Shown here: one piece after another, positions 25,483 to 34,449 of the stretch | How the letters are laid out: each line of letters opens with the position of its first letter | How positions within the stretch are numbered: position 1 is the stretch's first letter | Source of the DNA: Burkholderiales bacterium | GTDB lineage: Bacteria > Pseudomonadota > Gammaproteobacteria > Burkholderiales > SG8-41 | Direction of reading: 5' to 3' | Length of the DNA: 57,554 nt | Assembly: GCA_030833315.1 (NCBI GenBank) | Contig: JAURHM010000012.1 | Span: 1-57,554, forward strand | Position numbers and translations under genes: made by a program | The notes under the pieces: generated by a model | What the model was told of the DNA's origin: nothing | Database searches by the model: none | Seen by the model: only the letters and a program-made list of their open reading frames with translations

Positions 25483-26445
25483 TTACTGCGGTTTTACATC
25501 CGCATCCTTCACCACCTTGGCCCAGCGTGGCACCTCTTTCTTCAGCAAATCGGCGAATTCTTCTGGCTTGTTGGCAACCACAAACAAGCCCATGCCGGCC
25601 ATGCGTTCCCTCACCGCGGGTGTGTTCAGTGCCCGCGCAGCTTCCGTGTTCAACCGGTTGACGACGTCGACCGGCACACCGACCGGTCCGAGACAACCGA
25701 ACCATGTGCTGGCCTCAAATCCGGGCAGCCCTGACTCGGCAACTGTCGGAAACTCCGCAGCAGTCGGCACACGTTGTGCGCTGGTCACCGCAATACCGCG
25801 CAATTTGCCGGTGCGCGCCAGGGGCAGGACCACGGGCAGGTTTGAGAACACCATCGAAATCTGTCCACCCATCGCGTCCGATACCGCGGGTCCTTCACCT
25901 TTGTAAGGCACGAACAGCAGATCCACCTTTGCCGTCAGTTTGAACAGTTCACCCGACATGTGCGGGGTACCGCCGGATGCGGCACCGAAGGTCAATTGGC
26001 CGGGGCGCGCCTTCGCCAGGGCAATCAGGTCCTTGACCGATTTAACCGGCAGAGACGGATGAACGACAATCATCAGCGGTGATGTGGCGATCACCGTTAC
26101 CGGCGTGAAATCACGGACGCCGTCGTAGCTGGTCTTGTACATCGCCGGCACCACCGCCTGCGTGGTCTGCGAGCCGACCAGCAGCGTGTAACCATCAGGC
26201 GCCGACTTGGCAACGAACTCGGTACCGATAATGCCGCTGGCCCCGGTGCGGTTTTCCACAAATACGGTTTGCCCGAAGCGCTCGGTCAATCCCTGCGCGA
26301 GGATGCGGGCGGTCACATCTACCCCGCCGCCAGCAGCAAACGGCACCACAATGCGCACCGGCCTCGCGGGGTAAGTCTGCGACAGCACATTGCCCGTTAG
26401 CGCCAGCCCGGTCAGCGCCATCAACACCTTGATCGTCCTGTTCAT
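25483..26445 (-). CDS. Bug family (tripartite tricarboxylate transporter) substrate-binding protein
   Basis: A 320-residue periplasmic binding protein. The signal peptide is VLMALTGLALTGNVLSQ, then TYPARPVRIV. Family blocks: IVVPFAAGGGVDVTARILAQ, VFVENRTGASGIIGTEFVAK, APDGYTLLVGSQTTQAV, LFVPYKGEGPAVSDAMGGQ. Its ATG overlaps the stop of the upstream AraC-type gene by four bases (ATGA), so the two are translationally coupled. That makes this receptor the probable target or partner of the regulator. No TctAB permease is nearby, but an MFS transporter is divergent. Confidence 0.94.
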   Translation of the reverse strand: MNRTIKVLMALTGLALTGNVLSQTYPARPVRIVVPFAAGGGVDVTARILAQGLTERFGQTVFVENRTGASGIIGTEFVAKSAPDGYTLLVGSQTTQAVVPAMYKTSYDGVRDFTPVTVIATSPLMIVVHPSLPVKSVKDLIALAKARPGQLTFGAASGGTPHMSGELFKLTAKVDLLFVPYKGEGPAVSDAMGGQISMVFSNLPVVLPLARTGKLRGIAVTSAQRVPTAAEFPTVAESGLPGFEASTWFGCLGPVGVPVDVVNRLNTEAARALNTPAVRERMAGMGLFVVANKPEEFADLLKKEVPRWAKVVKDADVKPQ

Positions 26446-27317
26446 TTTGTTCTCCCCCAACGCCGGGAACCGGCGCCTGTCATCATATCAGTCCGTCCGG
26501 CCATGCTTTCAGCAGCAAATGTGCGCGGCGCAACACCCAATGCGCGGCGGAACATCGTCGAAAACGCACCGGGACTTACGTAACCGAGATCCATCGCCAC
26601 CGCGGTCACCGGCGCGCCTTCAGCCAGACGGCGGATCGCCTCCAGTAGCCGCGCCTGCTGCTTCCAGCGCGCGAAAGTGATTCCGGTTTCACGCAGAAAA
26701 CGCCGGTACAGCGTGCGCGTGCTGGTATTCATTTCACCTGCGTCGCGCGCACTGGCCCGGCGCGTAGACAGGTCAGCCAGGATGCGCTCGCACAACTGCA
26801 TCAGACCGGTACTGTCAGGCAGCGGCAGATCGAGCGCGCAGCGCGGCAGCCGGCGGATTTCCGCCATCAGCAACTGCAGCAGCAAACCGTCATCGCCGGC
26901 CTCGTCGAAATCGGCAGGCAGCGCGGCAGCACGCACAATGAGTTCGCGCGCCAGCGGCGTGACCTCCAGCACCACACAGTCAGCGGGCATACCGGCCCCT
27001 GCCCGCTCATTCGCATAAAGACTGTGCATCGCCACCTCGCCATACATCTGGATTTCATGCGCAGTGCGCGCCGGCATCCACAGCGCACGCGAGGGCGGCA
27101 CGATCCACGCGTGGCGTACGGTACGCACGCGCATCGTGCCGGCGATGGCGTACACAAACTGCGCACGCGAATGCCAGTGCGGCTGGATGTGATGGCCCTT
27201 GGGATAGGAAGTGCGGCGCATCACCACCGCACGCGATGGCTCACCCTGCACCGGGCTTTCCGGAGCCCCGGTGAAATCAGCCGTCCGGCTCAGCATCGCC
27301 TTGCTTCGCCTGTCCAT
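26442..27317 (-). CDS. AraC family transcriptional regulator with cupin sensor domain
   Basis: A 291-residue regulator. The N-terminal cupin half has YPKGHHIQPHWHSRAQFVYA, a His-rich ligand-binding pattern, and WIVPPSRALWMPARTAHEI. The C-terminal half has two HTH motifs, with STRTLYRRFLRETGITFARW and VTAVAMDLGYVSPGAFSTMF and then RRALGVAPRTF, the AraC signature. The start at 27317 gives the natural cupin N-terminus; the open frame runs upstream into the leader of the divergent MFS gene. It is coupled to a Bug gene. It probably senses the small molecule handled by the Bug and MFS proteins; inferred. Confidence 0.9.
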   Translation of the reverse strand: MDRRSKAMLSRTADFTGAPESPVQGEPSRAVVMRRTSYPKGHHIQPHWHSRAQFVYAIAGTMRVRTVRHAWIVPPSRALWMPARTAHEIQMYGEVAMHSLYANERAGAGMPADCVVLEVTPLARELIVRAAALPADFDEAGDDGLLLQLLMAEIRRLPRCALDLPLPDSTGLMQLCERILADLSTRRASARDAGEMNTSTRTLYRRFLRETGITFARWKQQARLLEAIRRLAEGAPVTAVAMDLGYVSPGAFSTMFRRALGVAPRTFAAESMAGRTDMMTGAGSRRWGRTK

Positions 27318-27381
27318 TTTGAGAAGATTTATGGTAAATGTTCGAAAGACAGAAGATTGTAACCCGTGCAAAATCCCGCCC

Positions 27382-28596
27382 ATGACAACCGCCCAGACCC
27401 CCGCCCGTCCTGACGGACACCCGACCGCCATTAACCTGCTGCTCAACGTCGGCCACGCCATCGACCACATGTTCCTGCTGATTTTCGCGACAGCGGTATC
27501 GACCATCGCCATCGAGTTCGGTCACGGCGACTGGACTGACCTGATGCCTTATAGCGTCGGTGCGTTTGCGCTGTTCGGCCTGGGGGCGATGCCCGCAGGA
27601 CGTCTCGGCGATCTGTGGGGGCGCCGCGTGATGATGATCATCTTTTTCATCGGCATGGGCCTGTCGGCGATGCTGGTGGCGATGACGCACAGTGCCTGGC
27701 AACTTGCGGCCGCACTGACGCTGATGGGCGCCTTCGCGGCGATCTATCACCCGGTGGGCATCCCGATGCTGGTGCAGGGCGTGTCGAACCCCGGCGCGGT
27801 AATCGGACTCAACGGACTCGCCGGTAACCTCGGCATCGCCGTGGCGGCGCTGGTCACTGGTTTCCTTGTCAAATGGCTGGGCTGGCGTGAAGCCTTCATC
27901 ATCCCCGGTCTGGTGTCGATTGCCTGCGGCATCACCTTTGCAATGGTCTGCCCGAAGGAAACCGAAGCGCCGGCCAAACGCAAAGGCGGCAAGGCCAAGG
28001 TCACGCTGACGCCGGAGATGCTGATGCGCGCCTTTGCAGTCATGACCGCTGCCGCTGCAGTCAGCACCGTGTTGTTCAACTTCACTACCAACGGCAATTC
28101 CCAGCTGCTCGCGGCCGGATTCAAAGGTGTCATCGAAGATCCGGCGACAATCGGAACGCTGCTGGCCATCATCTACGCCGTGGCCTCACTCGCGCAGCTG
28201 GTTGTCGGCCGACTGATTGATTGCATGCCATTCAAGCCTCTGCAGTTGTGGATGTCGGTGGCGCAAGTGCCGCTGCTGATCTGGGCCGCACACACCCAGG
28301 ACTGGGGATTGTTTGTCGCGATGCTCGCGGTGATGGTATTTGTCTTCGGCTCGATCCCTTTCACTGATGCGATGATCGTGCGTTATGTCGATGACCGCCT
28401 GCGCTCGCGCGTCGCTGGCATGCGTTTGACCGTAGCCTTCGGTTTCAGCTCGCTGGCGGTCTGGCTGATCGGTCCGCTGGTCAAAAACATCGGCTTCGCC
28501 AATTCTCTATGGATCATGGCCGGCATTGCCGCGATCAAGGCCGCGATCGTGCTGTTGCTTCCCGACGAACCCGACGCCAAAGCGGTCAAAGTCTGA
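27382..28596 (+). CDS. MFS transporter
   Basis: A 404-residue inner-membrane protein with about 12 hydrophobic segments and a basic central loop (PKETEAPAKRKGGKAKVTL). The MFS signature between helices 2 and 3 is GRLGDLWGRRVMMI. The protein starts MTTAQTPARPDGHPTAIN; the start at 27382 avoids a long N-terminal extension that overlaps the divergent regulator. It is transcribed divergently from the AraC-Bug pair, with a gap of 64 bases, so one regulator may control both directions. Substrate unknown. Confidence 0.88.
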   Translation: MTTAQTPARPDGHPTAINLLLNVGHAIDHMFLLIFATAVSTIAIEFGHGDWTDLMPYSVGAFALFGLGAMPAGRLGDLWGRRVMMIIFFIGMGLSAMLVAMTHSAWQLAAALTLMGAFAAIYHPVGIPMLVQGVSNPGAVIGLNGLAGNLGIAVAALVTGFLVKWLGWREAFIIPGLVSIACGITFAMVCPKETEAPAKRKGGKAKVTLTPEMLMRAFAVMTAAAAVSTVLFNFTTNGNSQLLAAGFKGVIEDPATIGTLLAIIYAVASLAQLVVGRLIDCMPFKPLQLWMSVAQVPLLIWAAHTQDWGLFVAMLAVMVFVFGSIPFTDAMIVRYVDDRLRSRVAGMRLTVAFGFSSLAVWLIGPLVKNIGFANSLWIMAGIAAIKAAIVLLLPDEPDAKAVKV

Positions 28597-28796
28597 TTTC
28601 GCCGGCTGGTGCCCCAGCCAAGGCCGTTTTCGAAGCCGATCAAGGGGTTTTAAGCGCTTTTCAGGGGCTTTTAGCCCTGCGGCACATTGCAAAGTGGCTA
28701 AAAAGCAGGCATTTGGGGTATGATCAGCGGTTCCCGCCATGCGTCCGGCCCCGGCCGGCGCTGCCCGTCAACCCCATCGCAGAGAGAAGGCAAGAC

Positions 28797-29060
28797 ATGC
28801 AGGCAATTCTGGATTACCTGAAAAAAACAGGCGAACAACTCGATTCCGAGATCGCCACCGCAACCGGACTTTCACTGGCCAGCGTGCGCCAGCATGTGAC
28901 GGTGCTGCAATCCCGCGGCGACATCATGATCTGCCGCTCGATCCGCTTCAAGGATGGCAAACCTAGCGAAGGCATGCTGTGCCGCATTTCCGGTTACATC
29001 CCGCCCGTCGCCCCCGGCCGCAAGCCCAAGGGTTCGGTGCCGGCCAAGCCCGTCATTTAA
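28797..29060 (+). CDS. Small winged-helix DNA-binding protein
   Basis: An 87-residue cytosolic protein. Residues 1-50 fit a winged helix-turn-helix: MQAILDYLKKTGEQLDSEIA, TGLSLASVRQHVTVLQSRG as the recognition part, then DIMICRSIRF as the wing. The C-terminal tail is Pro/Lys-rich (VAPGRKPKGSVPAK). It resembles ArsR/FaeA-like small regulators; no metal-binding cysteine pair is present. A -10-like TATGAT lies at 28719-28724 with a poor -35. Target unknown. Confidence 0.7.
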   Translation: MQAILDYLKKTGEQLDSEIATATGLSLASVRQHVTVLQSRGDIMICRSIRFKDGKPSEGMLCRISGYIPPVAPGRKPKGSVPAKPVI

Positions 29061-29110
29061 GAATCAAAGGGGGAGGCGATCGGCCACGATTGCTGATCGC
29101 CCCGAGAAAC

Positions 29111-29133
29111 GCCGGCCGATGCCGGCTTTTTTT
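29111..29133 (+). terminator. Intrinsic terminator of the winged-helix gene
   Basis: GCCGGC-CGAT-GCCGGC (29111-29126) followed by seven T. Lies about 50 bases after the stop. Confidence 0.8.
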
Positions 29134-29255
29134 ATGGGCGGGATACGTGCGGAAACCCGCCTTGCCGGAACCGAGCGAAGGACGCGTAGAATCGGCACTT
29201 CGTTTTTCAAAACCTTTTCAAGACCAATAACACTCATAACCCCCGGAAGACTCTC

Positions 29256-29864
29256 ATGCTCACCATCTACGGTTCCGCCAACTCCCGCGCCCTCCGCGTC
29301 ATCTGGATGGCCGCCGAACTCGACCTGAAATACGACCACAAGGACTGGCTGCCGCGTTCACCCGAAACCAAAACCACCGACTACCTCGCGGTGAATCCGA
29401 ACGCACGCGTGCCGTCGATTGATGACGACGGCTTCATCCTCAGCGAATCGATGGCGATCAATATGTACCTCGCCAAGAAACACAAAAGCGCGCTTTACCC
29501 TGCCGATCCGAAGCTCGAAGCGCTGTGCTGGCAGTGGAGCCTCTGGGAAACCGACCGCCTCGACCGCCAGATTGTTGATTACGTGCGCAACAGCGTGGCG
29601 TCGCCGCCTGCCGAGCGCAAACCGGCTGTCGCCGAAGCGGCGTGGCTGCAGGTCGCACCGGCCTTTGATGTATTGGAAACCGCGCTCGCCAAATCATCTT
29701 GGCTGGCCGGACCGGCATTTTCAGTGGCGGACCTCAACGTCGCCGGCGCGCTCTATCGCGCACTGTCGATCGACGTCAGCAAATGGCCGAATTTCAATGC
29801 ATGGCTGCAGCGCTGCTGGGAACGGCCGGCGGCGAAACATGCACGGTCGCTTCGCGAGCAGTAA
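29256..29864 (+). CDS. Glutathione S-transferase family protein
   Basis: A 202-residue cytosolic protein. The N-terminal thioredoxin-like domain starts MLTIYGSANSRALRVIWMAA, where a Ser in SANS is the likely catalytic residue, and has NPNARVPSIDDDGFILSES, the glutathione-binding P-S-ES element. The C-terminal helical domain includes WLAGPAFSVADLNVAGALYR with the conserved N-capping Asp. Its precise substrate is unknown. It stands alone. Confidence 0.9.
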   Translation: MLTIYGSANSRALRVIWMAAELDLKYDHKDWLPRSPETKTTDYLAVNPNARVPSIDDDGFILSESMAINMYLAKKHKSALYPADPKLEALCWQWSLWETDRLDRQIVDYVRNSVASPPAERKPAVAEAAWLQVAPAFDVLETALAKSSWLAGPAFSVADLNVAGALYRALSIDVSKWPNFNAWLQRCWERPAAKHARSLREQ

Positions 29865-30039
29865 TTCCGCCGGGCAGCGTCGGGGGACGCAACCGTCTGT
29901 TTAGATTGATATTTTCAGATCCGGCATTGTTGAGTAGCTCCCCGCGCCGCGCACGGTAGTAGCAAGCAAGACACAGCCGGACAGATCGAACAACAACACC
30001 ATCGCCCGGCAGTCTGATCATCACGCTCTGGGAGGAGCC

Positions 30040-31116
30040 ATGCTGTCACTGCACCGTACCGCCGCATTCATTGTTGCGCTGCTGTTCTGTACCGCGCTGC
30101 CCGCTCTGGCCGCCAACTATCCCGAGCCCAAAGAAGGCAGCTGGGTCGCAAAAAATTTCAAATTCCACACCGGCGAGGTGATGCCGGAAGTCACGCTGCA
30201 CTACCGCACCATCGGTGATCCGAAGGGCGAACCGGTATTGCTGCTGCACGGTACTGCGGGCTCCGGCGCCAACTTCCTGACGCGCGCATTCGCCGAAGAG
30301 TTGTTCGGTCCGAGCCAGCCGCTCGACGCGACGAAATACTTCATCATCCTTCCGGATGCGCTCGGCACCGGTAAGTCCACGCGTCCGTCGAGCAGCGGAC
30401 TGCGCATGAAATTCCCGAAATACAACTATGACGACATGGTGCACGGACAGTACCGCCTGGTCACCGAGGGCCTGGGCATCAAGCACCTGCGGCTGGTGAT
30501 GGGCAATTCAATGGGCGGCATGCAGGTGTGGAACTGGGTGACCACCCATCCGGAAATGATGGACGCCGCAGTACCGATGGCCTGCCAGCCAGGCGCAATG
30601 TCGGGACGCAACTGGATGCTGCGCAAACTTCTCGCCGATTCGATCCGCAACGATCCGGAGTGGAACAACGGTGACTACACGACACAGCCGCGGAACATGA
30701 CGCGCCTGTTGACCTACTTCGCCGTAGCCACCAATGGCGGCAACATCGCCCTCTACAACGAAGGCCCCGATACGGCAAAAGCCGAGGCCGTGCTCGCCAA
30801 ACGGCTTGCCACCCCCTTCCGCGGCGACGCCAACGACGTGCTGCTGCAGTGGGAGTCCTCGCGCAACTACAACCCGATGCCGCTGCTCGACCGCGTGCAG
30901 GCCCGCGTCCTGGCGATCAACGCCGCCGACGACGAGCGTAACCCGAGCGAACTCGGCATGATGGAAGATGCCATGAAGCGTGTGAAAAACGGACGCTACC
31001 TGCTGATCCCGCAGAGCAGCGACACGCGCGGCCACGGCACTACCGGCAATGCGAAGTTCTACAAGAAAGAGCTGGAAGAGCTGCTGAAGTCCGCGCCGCG
31101 ACGCAAGGCCGGTTAA
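30040..31116 (+). CDS. Exported alpha/beta hydrolase of the homoserine O-acetyltransferase (MetX-like) family
   Basis: A 358-residue protein with a signal peptide (TAAFIVALLFCTALPALA, then ANYPEPKEG). The hydrolase core has VLLLHGTAGSGANFLTRAFA (oxyanion region), the nucleophile elbow GNSMGGMQVWNW, an acid in INAADDERNP and the base His in SSDTRGHGTTG. The fold order and GNSMGG elbow are those of MetX, but MetX is cytosolic and lacks a signal peptide. So it is more likely a periplasmic esterase or acyltransferase than a methionine-synthesis enzyme. It stands alone; a hairpin follows the stop. Confidence 0.82.
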   Translation: MLSLHRTAAFIVALLFCTALPALAANYPEPKEGSWVAKNFKFHTGEVMPEVTLHYRTIGDPKGEPVLLLHGTAGSGANFLTRAFAEELFGPSQPLDATKYFIILPDALGTGKSTRPSSSGLRMKFPKYNYDDMVHGQYRLVTEGLGIKHLRLVMGNSMGGMQVWNWVTTHPEMMDAAVPMACQPGAMSGRNWMLRKLLADSIRNDPEWNNGDYTTQPRNMTRLLTYFAVATNGGNIALYNEGPDTAKAEAVLAKRLATPFRGDANDVLLQWESSRNYNPMPLLDRVQARVLAINAADDERNPSELGMMEDAMKRVKNGRYLLIPQSSDTRGHGTTGNAKFYKKELEELLKSAPRRKAG

Positions 31117-31132
31117 GCGGTACCGGAAAGAC

Positions 31133-31166
31133 AACGGGCGCTGCGGAATCCCCGCAACGCCCGTTT
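31133..31166. terminator. Probable terminator between the hydrolase gene and a Bug gene
   Basis: AACGGGCGCTGCGG-AATC-CCGCAACGCCCGTT with one mismatch and a short T tail. It sits between two converging genes. Confidence 0.6.
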
Positions 31167-31183
31167 CGTTGAATGATTCAGCG

Positions 31184-32137
31184 TCAGTCGGCCTTGGCGC
31201 CAGTCGCCTTGACGACCTTACCCCACTTCTCGATTTCACTCCGGATGTAGGCGCCGAACTGCTCGGGATTCATCACCGTCGGCACGAAGTCATTGGCATC
31301 CATCTTGTCCAGCGTCGCGCGGTCCTGCAGCACAGCGGCGCTTTCCTTGTAGAGCCGCGCCACAATTTCCGGGGATGTTTTAGCTGGTGCAGTGATGCCG
31401 TACCAGACGCTGGCTTCGTAACCCGGCACACCCGATTCGGAAATGGTCGGCAGGTCGGGCAGCTTGGGAATTCGCTTGGCGCTGGAAATCGCCAGTGCTT
31501 TCAGACGCCCGGCTTTCACCAGCGGCATCGCGCCCGGGGTTGAGGCAAATGACAGCTGGATATGGCCTGCGACCAGGTCGGTATTGGCCGGGGCAGCGCC
31601 CTTGTAGGGTACAAACACCATATCAAGGGCGGCGGCGCTCTTGAACAGTTCGGTCGCCAGATGTGCGGCGTTGCCCGGCACGGCACCGAAGTTGAGCTGA
31701 CCGGGCTTCGACTTGATCAGTGAAATCAGCTGCTTGATGTTGTTCGCCGGAAGTGAGGGATGAACCACAACAACAAAAGGCGCCGACGCCGCCAGTACAA
31801 CCGGTGCGAAATCGCGTGCCGGGTGATAGCCGATCTTCGAATAAATGCTGACGTTGATCGACATCGGTCCTGATGTGCCCATGAACAGTGTGTAACCGTC
31901 AGCCGGCGATTTGGCGACCATCTCCGCGCCGATATTGCCGCCCGCTCCCGGACGATTATCGACAATGACCTGCTGCCCTAGCCGCTCACCCAGCGGCTGC
32001 GCAATCAGCCGCGCCAGCAGATCGGTAGGGCCGCCGGCAACCAGCGGCACCACCAGGCGCACGGTTTTGGTCGGATAGTTCTGGGCTTGGGCAAGGCCTG
32101 TGGCTGCCAAGGTAAGGGCAAAAATCAGTCGCAGCAT
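31184..32137 (-). CDS. Bug family (tripartite tricarboxylate transporter) substrate-binding protein
   Basis: A 317-residue periplasmic binding protein. The signal peptide is short (MLRLIFALTLAATGLAQA, then QNYPTKTVR). Family blocks: LVVPLVAGGPTDLLARLIAQ, VIVDNRPGAGGNIGAEMVAK, PADGYTLFMGTSGPMSINV, MVFVPYKGAAPANTDLVAGH. AGGAG precedes the ATG. It begins only three bases after the stop of the GHL6-like gene, so the two form an operon; this ties the receptor to the substrate or product of that protein. No permease genes are nearby. Confidence 0.94.
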   Translation of the reverse strand: MLRLIFALTLAATGLAQAQNYPTKTVRLVVPLVAGGPTDLLARLIAQPLGERLGQQVIVDNRPGAGGNIGAEMVAKSPADGYTLFMGTSGPMSINVSIYSKIGYHPARDFAPVVLAASAPFVVVVHPSLPANNIKQLISLIKSKPGQLNFGAVPGNAAHLATELFKSAAALDMVFVPYKGAAPANTDLVAGHIQLSFASTPGAMPLVKAGRLKALAISSAKRIPKLPDLPTISESGVPGYEASVWYGITAPAKTSPEIVARLYKESAAVLQDRATLDKMDANDFVPTVMNPEQFGAYIRSEIEKWGKVVKATGAKAD

Positions 32138-32140
32138 GGA

Positions 32141-34273
32141 TTACTCCTTTTCAAATTCAAAGACCACGATCTCATGGTCGCTCAGCGCCGGCACGGTGAT
32201 TGCACAGGCGCCGTTCTGCATCGTTGTTTGAAGCCGGTTTTCATTCGAAGCGAGTCGCACTTCAGCGATACGCTGGCCGGCTGGCGGACGCAGTCTCACC
32301 ACGATGTCATGCACAGGTACCAGATTGCGGCCCGGGTGACGCCAGCCGGTGTTCAACGGCTTGTCGAGCGGCAGATTGATCAGGTGCACCAGCGAACGTC
32401 CCGGCTGCCCCATTTGGGTGACATCCACATAATCCGGCGCCTCCACTTCCAGCGCCGGCGCGGCACCCGCAGTCCAGCGCACGGCATTGGCCATCAAACG
32501 GGCAAGATCAGGGAAACCGTAGTGGTAATACAGGGCTTCCATGGTATTCGCGAAATAAACAACACGCCCCTTGCCGCAATCGCCGCGCACGACTACCGGA
32601 ATGTCAGTGGTCGCACGGATTGCACTGTATTCCGGGATGCTGATCGTCGCGCCGGAATGCGCGATCACCGGCGGGATCAACGTGAGAGGTACTGTCTGGC
32701 CGGCACCCGCTTTCACCTCAATCAGTGCGCCTTCGTTGGGAATCAGATCGGTGTCGCCGATGTCATCCAGCAAGGGATCATCACGGTCTTCAAGTTTCGC
32801 ATACGAAGATTTGAGCCCTTCACGCCGCCCCTCGTAGCTGATGCCCAGCGTGCCGGCAAAGGCCGGCGTGTCGCGCGGCGTTCCGTCCATCGCAAAACGT
32901 CCGGCATCAAAACCGGCGATCAGACCACCCCCGGCTCGCGCATAGGCGTCCAACGCAGCAGCTGTCGCATCCGAAACGCAGGCCAGATTCGAAATCACCA
33001 CACTCTGGTAAACCTTGAGGCGTTCGGCGGTAACCAGCTTGTCGGAAATCACATCAAACGGGATGTGCGCTTCCTGCAGCGCGCAGTACCAACCGCGGAT
33101 GAAGTCGAGATACCGCGCATGCGGCTTGTCGCGACCATAGTTGTCCTGGGTGTGGCGTGACAGCACCAGCGCCACGCACGCCTGAGATTTCGCGCCGTCA
33201 AGATAACCCTGCCAGCGTTCGAGCCGCTGGAACACTTCCTTCATCGGCGCCAGACCGCGGCGGTCAAACAGATCGGAATAACCGCCGTTGATGTGCAGCC
33301 AGGGGCTCACCCCGTTTGCGACCTGCTGCGCAATCCACGGCCGGTTCTCCGCTTCGGGCGCGGCATACAGCCGCCACCAGGGATAGAAATAACTCACGGT
33401 CATCCAGCGCGGCTTGTCCGGCGCGAGCGTCGACAGGTATTTCGCCTGAATGCCCGGCCACCACGGAGCGGTGTGACGACGCTGGCATTCAAAGGTCGGG
33501 ATGTCCTGATGCTCGAGCCAGTAGTCAATATCCCACCCGCCGGGACGGATGGTTTCCAGCGACTCCATTAACTGCACGGCAGCGATGAACACGGCATCAC
33601 GCTTCACCGCGTGGATTTCACGGTGCATCAGCGCCACCCAGTCCGCTATGCGCCGGTAGCGCCATTCGTTGTATTGCCGCCAGACGGGATCGTCCCAGTT
33701 TTCATCGGGAATGGCCTGGCCCGATTCGGCGCGGAACATCGACTGGCAGGTGTTGCAATAACAGGCGCCGGTATCCCAGGCCGCAAACTTGCCCTGGTTG
33801 TTCCAGATGCCGTCGGCGTCGTAACGCAGCAGCATTTCGCGCACGACCTCAACAATGCGGCCCCGGTAATACTCGGCATTGGGACAGGTCACATAATGTT
33901 CGCTGACTTCGCAGAAGTTTCCCTTGCGGTCTCGCGCAAACCATTCCGGATGCTCGATGGCCAGCGACTTGGGCGCACAGCTCGGATCGATCCGGGCCAG
34001 CACGCGCATGCCTTCGCGATGCGCAACCGGAATGATCTCGGCGAGCAGGTCGCGGCCGCCCAGTCCGTCGGAGATGCGATGGCCGGCAATCTTTGTCTGA
34101 TAAAAGGCCACAATACCGCCGCCGCTGATGCAGAACGCGGTGGCACGGTATTCCTTCGCTGCGGCGACAAGCGCCTCTGCCTCCACTTTGGGTTCATCGC
34201 CCTCGCGCAGGTTGAGCAGCAGCACGCGGTGTGGCCCCTCCCACCAGGATATGGCGGTGGCGGAATTATTCAT
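32141..34273 (-). CDS. GHL6-like TIM-barrel protein with beta-galactosidase trimerisation-like domain
   Basis: A 710-residue protein without a signal peptide. The N-terminal half resembles putative glycoside hydrolases of the GHL6/alpha-amylase-like group: HREGMRVLARIDPSC, HPEWFARDRKGNFCEVSEHY, YDADGIWNNQGKFAAW and a Cys pair in ACYCNTCQSMFR. The middle part (residues about 385-560) looks like the glutamine-amidotransferase-like trimerisation domain of GH42 enzymes (FIRGWYCALQEAHIPFDVIS, AYARAGGGLIAGFDAG). The C-terminal part is beta-rich. The start at 34273 follows AGGA; a TTG ten codons upstream is also possible. It is coupled to a Bug gene downstream, and another Bug gene is divergent. Enzymatic activity is not established for the family. 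Confidence 0.72.
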   Translation of the reverse strand: MNNSATAISWWEGPHRVLLLNLREGDEPKVEAEALVAAAKEYRATAFCISGGGIVAFYQTKIAGHRISDGLGGRDLLAEIIPVAHREGMRVLARIDPSCAPKSLAIEHPEWFARDRKGNFCEVSEHYVTCPNAEYYRGRIVEVVREMLLRYDADGIWNNQGKFAAWDTGACYCNTCQSMFRAESGQAIPDENWDDPVWRQYNEWRYRRIADWVALMHREIHAVKRDAVFIAAVQLMESLETIRPGGWDIDYWLEHQDIPTFECQRRHTAPWWPGIQAKYLSTLAPDKPRWMTVSYFYPWWRLYAAPEAENRPWIAQQVANGVSPWLHINGGYSDLFDRRGLAPMKEVFQRLERWQGYLDGAKSQACVALVLSRHTQDNYGRDKPHARYLDFIRGWYCALQEAHIPFDVISDKLVTAERLKVYQSVVISNLACVSDATAAALDAYARAGGGLIAGFDAGRFAMDGTPRDTPAFAGTLGISYEGRREGLKSSYAKLEDRDDPLLDDIGDTDLIPNEGALIEVKAGAGQTVPLTLIPPVIAHSGATISIPEYSAIRATTDIPVVVRGDCGKGRVVYFANTMEALYYHYGFPDLARLMANAVRWTAGAAPALEVEAPDYVDVTQMGQPGRSLVHLINLPLDKPLNTGWRHPGRNLVPVHDIVVRLRPPAGQRIAEVRLASNENRLQTTMQNGACAITVPALSDHEIVVFEFEKE

Positions 34274-34449
34274 TGATGTTGTTCCTGTCGAAGGGGAAAG
34301 CAATTACAGTACCGCAAGAATAACCCCCTCGCAGGGCGATCGCTGCTTCTGGTCCGCATGTTGTTCCGGTACGGTTGGCGGGACTGGCGGTTTACACCTA
34401 GAATGCCCGCAACGGCCTCAAAATCGAACAACAGCCGGGAGGAGATTTC

